From: Thermodesulfovibrio sp.
Lineage (GTDB): Bacteria; Nitrospirota; Thermodesulfovibrionia; Thermodesulfovibrionales; Thermodesulfovibrionaceae
Assembly: GCA_025057595.1 (NCBI GenBank)
Contig: JANXBK010000003.1
Span: 1 to 64,000, forward strand
DNA: 64,000 nucleotides
Direction: 5' to 3'
The stretch's first letter is position 1. The number at the start of each line of letters is the position of its first letter. Position numbers and translations under genes: made by a program. Under the pieces are notes generated by a model, which was not told the DNA's origin, ran no database searches, and worked only from the letters and a program-made list of their open reading frames with translations. Positions 61,471 through 64,000 of the stretch are shown here, piece by piece.

Positions 61471-62276
61471 CTGAACCTCACACCAACTACAGCTATTCCA
61501 AATTCGTTAGCTTTCTGAATAACTTCATTTCTCTGTAGTAGCAATGTTTTCTCTGCCTCTAATGCTAAAATCTTTGCTTTCGCTTTTTGCATACTCATTA
61601 TTGTATTTATTCCTGCAACTGGTGGATCAAGTCTTAAATCTTGCTGTGGTTTGCTTACCTTCACTATAACAGTATCCTCTACATAATTTCCAGCTCTAAT
61701 TATAGTCTCATCTGTTCCTTCTATTGCCTCAACTGCTACTGTAGCTTTATCCTTTACTATTACTGTTTGACCTATGTCAAGTTTGCCTACCTCTTTTGCA
61801 ATACTAAATCCATATTTTATGTCTTCCCACTCTTCCTTTGAAGGCTTATTTTTTGTAAGAATGCCTTCAGGAGTTAAAAGTTCAGGACATATCTCAGAAA
61901 CTCCTATAATTCTGATTCCCTCTCCAAGTAACTCTTTCTCCACTACTTTTAAAAGCTCATTGTCTCCTCTTAGCTTTGCTGAAAAGAGCATTTTAACTGC
62001 TCTCGCATCAGGTTTAATTCTGTCTTTTTCATAAATAACTCTTTTTGGAACTTTTCCCGTAAGAACGATTTCTTTTACTTTATTTTTTTTTAAGAATTTT
62101 AGAATTTCGCCGAATTTCCCGATGTTGATATAAATGAAGGCATCACTACAATGAGATAAATCTTCACTTACTATATCTTCTAAAGAAACTATAACAACTT
62201 TATATCCCTTTTTCTTTATTTCCTCTAAAATTATAAGAGGTAAGCTTCCGGCACCAGCAATTATTCCTATCGGCAT
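61467..62276 (-). CDS. lpxI: UDP-2,3-diacylglucosamine pyrophosphatase LpxI
   Basis: A 269-aa LpxI-family hydrolase that replaces LpxH in many Gram-negatives and releases lipid X from UDP-2,3-diacylglucosamine. The opening IGIIAGAGSLPLIILEEIKKKGYKV and the later GQTVIVKDKATVAVEAIEGTDETI and DLRLDPPVAGINT are typical. It overlaps the lpxA stop by 10 bp, continuing the lipid A order. Cytoplasmic. Confidence 0.93.
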   Translation of the reverse strand: MPIGIIAGAGSLPLIILEEIKKKGYKVVIVSLEDIVSEDLSHCSDAFIYINIGKFGEILKFLKKNKVKEIVLTGKVPKRVIYEKDRIKPDARAVKMLFSAKLRGDNELLKVVEKELLGEGIRIIGVSEICPELLTPEGILTKNKPSKEEWEDIKYGFSIAKEVGKLDIGQTVIVKDKATVAVEAIEGTDETIIRAGNYVEDTVIVKVSKPQQDLRLDPPVAGINTIMSMQKAKAKILALEAEKTLLLQRNEVIQKANEFGIAVVGVRFS

Positions 62277-63043
62277 ATTCCTCTTTTGTTTGCCTCCAAA
62301 AACTCAATTAAGTGTCTTATCTCAGGAATATCTGGAAACTCTTCTCTTACTTTTTTTATTGCCTCTTTTAGTTGAAGCTTGTCTCTAAAAAGAATTTTGT
62401 AAGCTTTTTTAAGAATATTAATTTTTTCATCTGAAAATCCTCTTCTTTTAAGTCCTACAGTATTTAGTCCATAAAGCCTTGCTCTGGCTCCTGAAACCAT
62501 AGTAAAAGGAGGTACATCTTGTGCAACTCCGCTAAATCCACCAACCATAGCATAAGCACCAATTCTTGAAAACTGATGCACCGCGACCATACCTCCTATA
62601 AAGGCAAAATCCTCAACAATAACATGTCCTGCCAGTGTTGCAAGATTTGCCATTATTACATTATTTCCAATTTTACAGTCATGAGCTATATGAACATAAG
62701 CCATTATAAAGTTATTATCGCCTATTGTAGTCCATCCATCTCCTGAAACACTTGCTCTATGAATAGTTACATACTCTCTTATGATATTGCCGCTGCCAAC
62801 TTTTACTCCAGTTGGCTCTCCCTTGTACTTCATGTCTTGAGGTGGAAATCCTATAGTAGTGAAAGGATATATAGTACAGTTTTCTCTAATCTCTGTAATA
62901 CCTTCTATCTGAACATGACTTATAAGATGACATCCTTTGCCAATTTTTACATTATCTCCTATTATGCAGTAAGGTCCGACTTCCACATCCTCATCAATTT
63001 CAGCTTTTCTGCTTATTATAGCCGTACTATGTATCTTTGTCAC
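62267..63043 (-). CDS. lpxA: UDP-N-acetylglucosamine acyltransferase
   Basis: A 258-aa left-handed beta-helix acyltransferase, first step of lipid A synthesis. Hexapeptide repeats run from about 5 to 185; the catalytic His is in AYVHIAHDCKIG, and the C-terminal helical part is KRRGFSDEKINILKKAYKILF. It transfers a hydroxyacyl chain from ACP to UDP-GlcNAc. It lies 8 bp after fabZ. Confidence 0.95.
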   Translation of the reverse strand: MTKIHSTAIISRKAEIDEDVEVGPYCIIGDNVKIGKGCHLISHVQIEGITEIRENCTIYPFTTIGFPPQDMKYKGEPTGVKVGSGNIIREYVTIHRASVSGDGWTTIGDNNFIMAYVHIAHDCKIGNNVIMANLATLAGHVIVEDFAFIGGMVAVHQFSRIGAYAMVGGFSGVAQDVPPFTMVSGARARLYGLNTVGLKRRGFSDEKINILKKAYKILFRDKLQLKEAIKKVREEFPDIPEIRHLIEFLEANKRGICR

Positions 63044-63051
63044 GACTCCTC

Positions 63052-63474
63052 CTAATCTGTAACCATAGCTGTAAACTCAGCTTCTGTAGTTACTTTATCA
63101 TCTACCTTTGCAACGCCTGAAAACTTCCAAACTCCTCCACGATGATGAATAACTTTTACTTCAAATCTTATTTGATCCCCTGGTATAATAGGTTTGCGAA
63201 ACTTAACTTTTTCTATGCTTAAAAAGAGAACTCCGCTGCCTTTAACTCCAGATTTAAATGCTAAAATACCTGCTACTTGTGCCATAGCCTCAATAATTAA
63301 AACACCAGGCATTATTGGATTACCTGGAAAATGACCCTGAAAAAAGGGCTCATTAATTGTTACATTTTTTACTCCTACGATTCTCTCCTCTGGAACAAGC
63401 TCTAAAACTCTGTCAACAAGTAAAAATGGATATCTGTGAGGAAGAATACTCATTATCTCTTTAATATCAATCAT
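63052..63474 (-). CDS. fabZ: 3-hydroxyacyl-ACP dehydratase FabZ
   Basis: A 140-aa hot-dog dehydratase. The opening [17 protein letters not shown] and the active-site [23 protein letters not shown], with catalytic His and Glu, are intact. It dehydrates hydroxyacyl-ACP, competing with LpxA and LpxD for hydroxyacyl chains, which explains its usual position between them. It overlaps the end of lpxD by 8 bp. Confidence 0.96.
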   Translation of the reverse strand: MIDIKEIMSILPHRYPFLLVDRVLELVPEERIVGVKNVTINEPFFQGHFPGNPIMPGVLIIEAMAQVAGILAFKSGVKGSGVLFLSIEKVKFRKPIIPGDQIRFEVKVIHHRGGVWKFSGVAKVDDKVTTEAEFTAMVTD

Positions 63475-64000
63475 CTTTATCCTCCAGCTTCTTTATTTTA
63501 TCCTCAAGCTCTTTAATCTTTTTGTAAAGTTCTGGCAATTTTTGAAAAATAGAGGTCGCTTTAAGCCAATCTCTATGAGGAAAAACGGGAATACCAGAGT
63601 AAACTCCTTTAGTGAGTTTACCTGGCATAACTCCTGATTTTGCTGTAATAATTGTTCCTGATTCAATCTCTACATGATCTGAAATGCCTACTTGCCCTGC
63701 TAAAATGCATCCGTCACCTATTTTTGAACTTCCAGCAATTCCCACTTGTGCTACTACTATTGAGTTTTTTCCAATCTTTACATTGTGTGCTATTTGAACA
63801 AGATTGTCCACCTTTGTTCCTTCTCCAATCACAGTATTACCTGTAGTTGCTCTATCTACTGTTACACAAGCACCTATCTCTACATCATCCTCTATAACTA
63901 CTCCACCAACTTGAGGAATCTTTTGATGTTTTCCTTCGTAAAAAATATAACCAAATCCATCTGAACCAATGACCGTTCCTGAATGTATTATAACTCTGTT
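63467..64000 (-). CDS. lpxD: UDP-3-O-acylglucosamine N-acyltransferase, C-terminal part
   Basis: The frame is open from base 64000, so 177 C-terminal residues are visible. Beta-helix repeats with [41 protein letters not shown] and [13 protein letters not shown] (catalytic His) match LpxD, followed by a coiled-coil end ([14 protein letters not shown]) that LpxD uses for ACP and substrate contact. The N-terminal domain lies outside the window. An internal ATG at 63832 is not the true start. Confidence 0.93.
   Translation of the reverse strand, partial: NRVIIHSGTVIGSDGFGYIFYEGKHQKIPQVGGVVIEDDVEIGACVTVDRATTGNTVIGEGTKVDNLVQIAHNVKIGKNSIVVAQVGIAGSSKIGDGCILAGQVGISDHVEIESGTIITAKSGVMPGKLTKGVYSGIPVFPHRDWLKATSIFQKLPELYKKIKELEDKIKKLEDKDD

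Noticed and set aside
63467-63832. lpxD as a short complete gene starting at 63832
   Set aside because: The frame continues without a stop to base 64000 and the upstream residues are typical LpxD sequence, so the gene is cut by the window edge.
1-64000. CRISPR array or rRNA operon
   Set aside because: I saw no regularly spaced direct repeats and no 16S, 23S or 5S-like segments; the only RNA gene found is tRNA-Pro.

Overview
The window looks like a low-GC Gram-negative bacterium with an anaerobic, sulfur-based metabolism. My best guess is a Thermodesulfovibrio-like member of the Nitrospirota. This is inferred from gene content: LpxI-type lipid A synthesis, a polysulfide/thiosulfate-reductase-type molybdoenzyme operon, a Rieske/cytochrome b6-type operon, multihaem cytochrome with periplasmic rhodaneses, a B12-dependent ribonucleotide reductase, an ADP-forming acetate-CoA ligase, and a PIN-domain protein resembling the protein-only RNase P (HARP) of Aquifex. 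No rRNA is present to confirm the taxonomy. Genes are densely packed, with many 1-50 bp overlaps, and no stretch above about 300 bases lacks a gene.

Layout. 1-10567 is mostly minus-strand housekeeping: a ParB-like fragment, ilvD with an omega-amidase and a YdcH-like protein, a degenerate HtrA/PDZ protein, tilS, panE, PBP1A, a plus-strand rubredoxin/rubrerythrin pair, then dapB and yacG. 10644-12544 is a decayed MEDS/PAS histidine kinase-receiver gene. 12570-18146 holds a small secreted protein and two divergent respiratory operons: psrABC-type on the minus strand and Rieske-cytochrome b6-subunit IV on the plus strand. 18143-21823 has photolyase with its DUF523/DUF1722 partner, a ZIP transporter and a WrbA-like flavoprotein.

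21838-27804 is the most distinctive part: a membrane-anchored multihaem cytochrome and a triple-rhodanese protein on the minus strand, divergent from two secreted single-domain rhodaneses, a CsoR/CstR-family repressor with the persulfide-sensor residue pattern, a Tat-exported ferredoxin and a truncated cytochrome b. The shared intergenic region carries a promoter and two abutting palindromes, a candidate operator. Together these suggest a persulfide-regulated periplasmic sulfur-transfer and electron-transfer system. Its substrate cannot be read from sequence.

27817-41675 returns to core metabolism: nrdJ, an ABC-2 transporter, a CBS-GGDEF protein, acetate-CoA ligase with a DRTGG protein, argB, rsmE, rsfS, tonB, a geranylgeranyl-reductase-family flavoprotein, usp, coaX, birA and a UPF0173 hydrolase. 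At 41775 a tRNA-Pro is followed by a roughly 1 kb segment bounded by an imperfect copy of the tRNA 3' end. It carries a small membrane protein and a two-lobed retropepsin-like aspartic protease, so it looks like a miniature or remnant integrated element. 42909-64000 contains an MFS exporter, yceD-rpmF-plsX-fabH, DedA and SPFH membrane proteins, nadE, rsmI, a zinc dehydrogenase, two-subunit class I fumarase, cca, dtd, an HD-GYP regulator, panC, elyC/ydcF, lapB coupled to the HARP-like gene, and the lipid A block lpxD-fabZ-lpxA-lpxI with a downstream membrane protein. The lpxD gene runs off the window.
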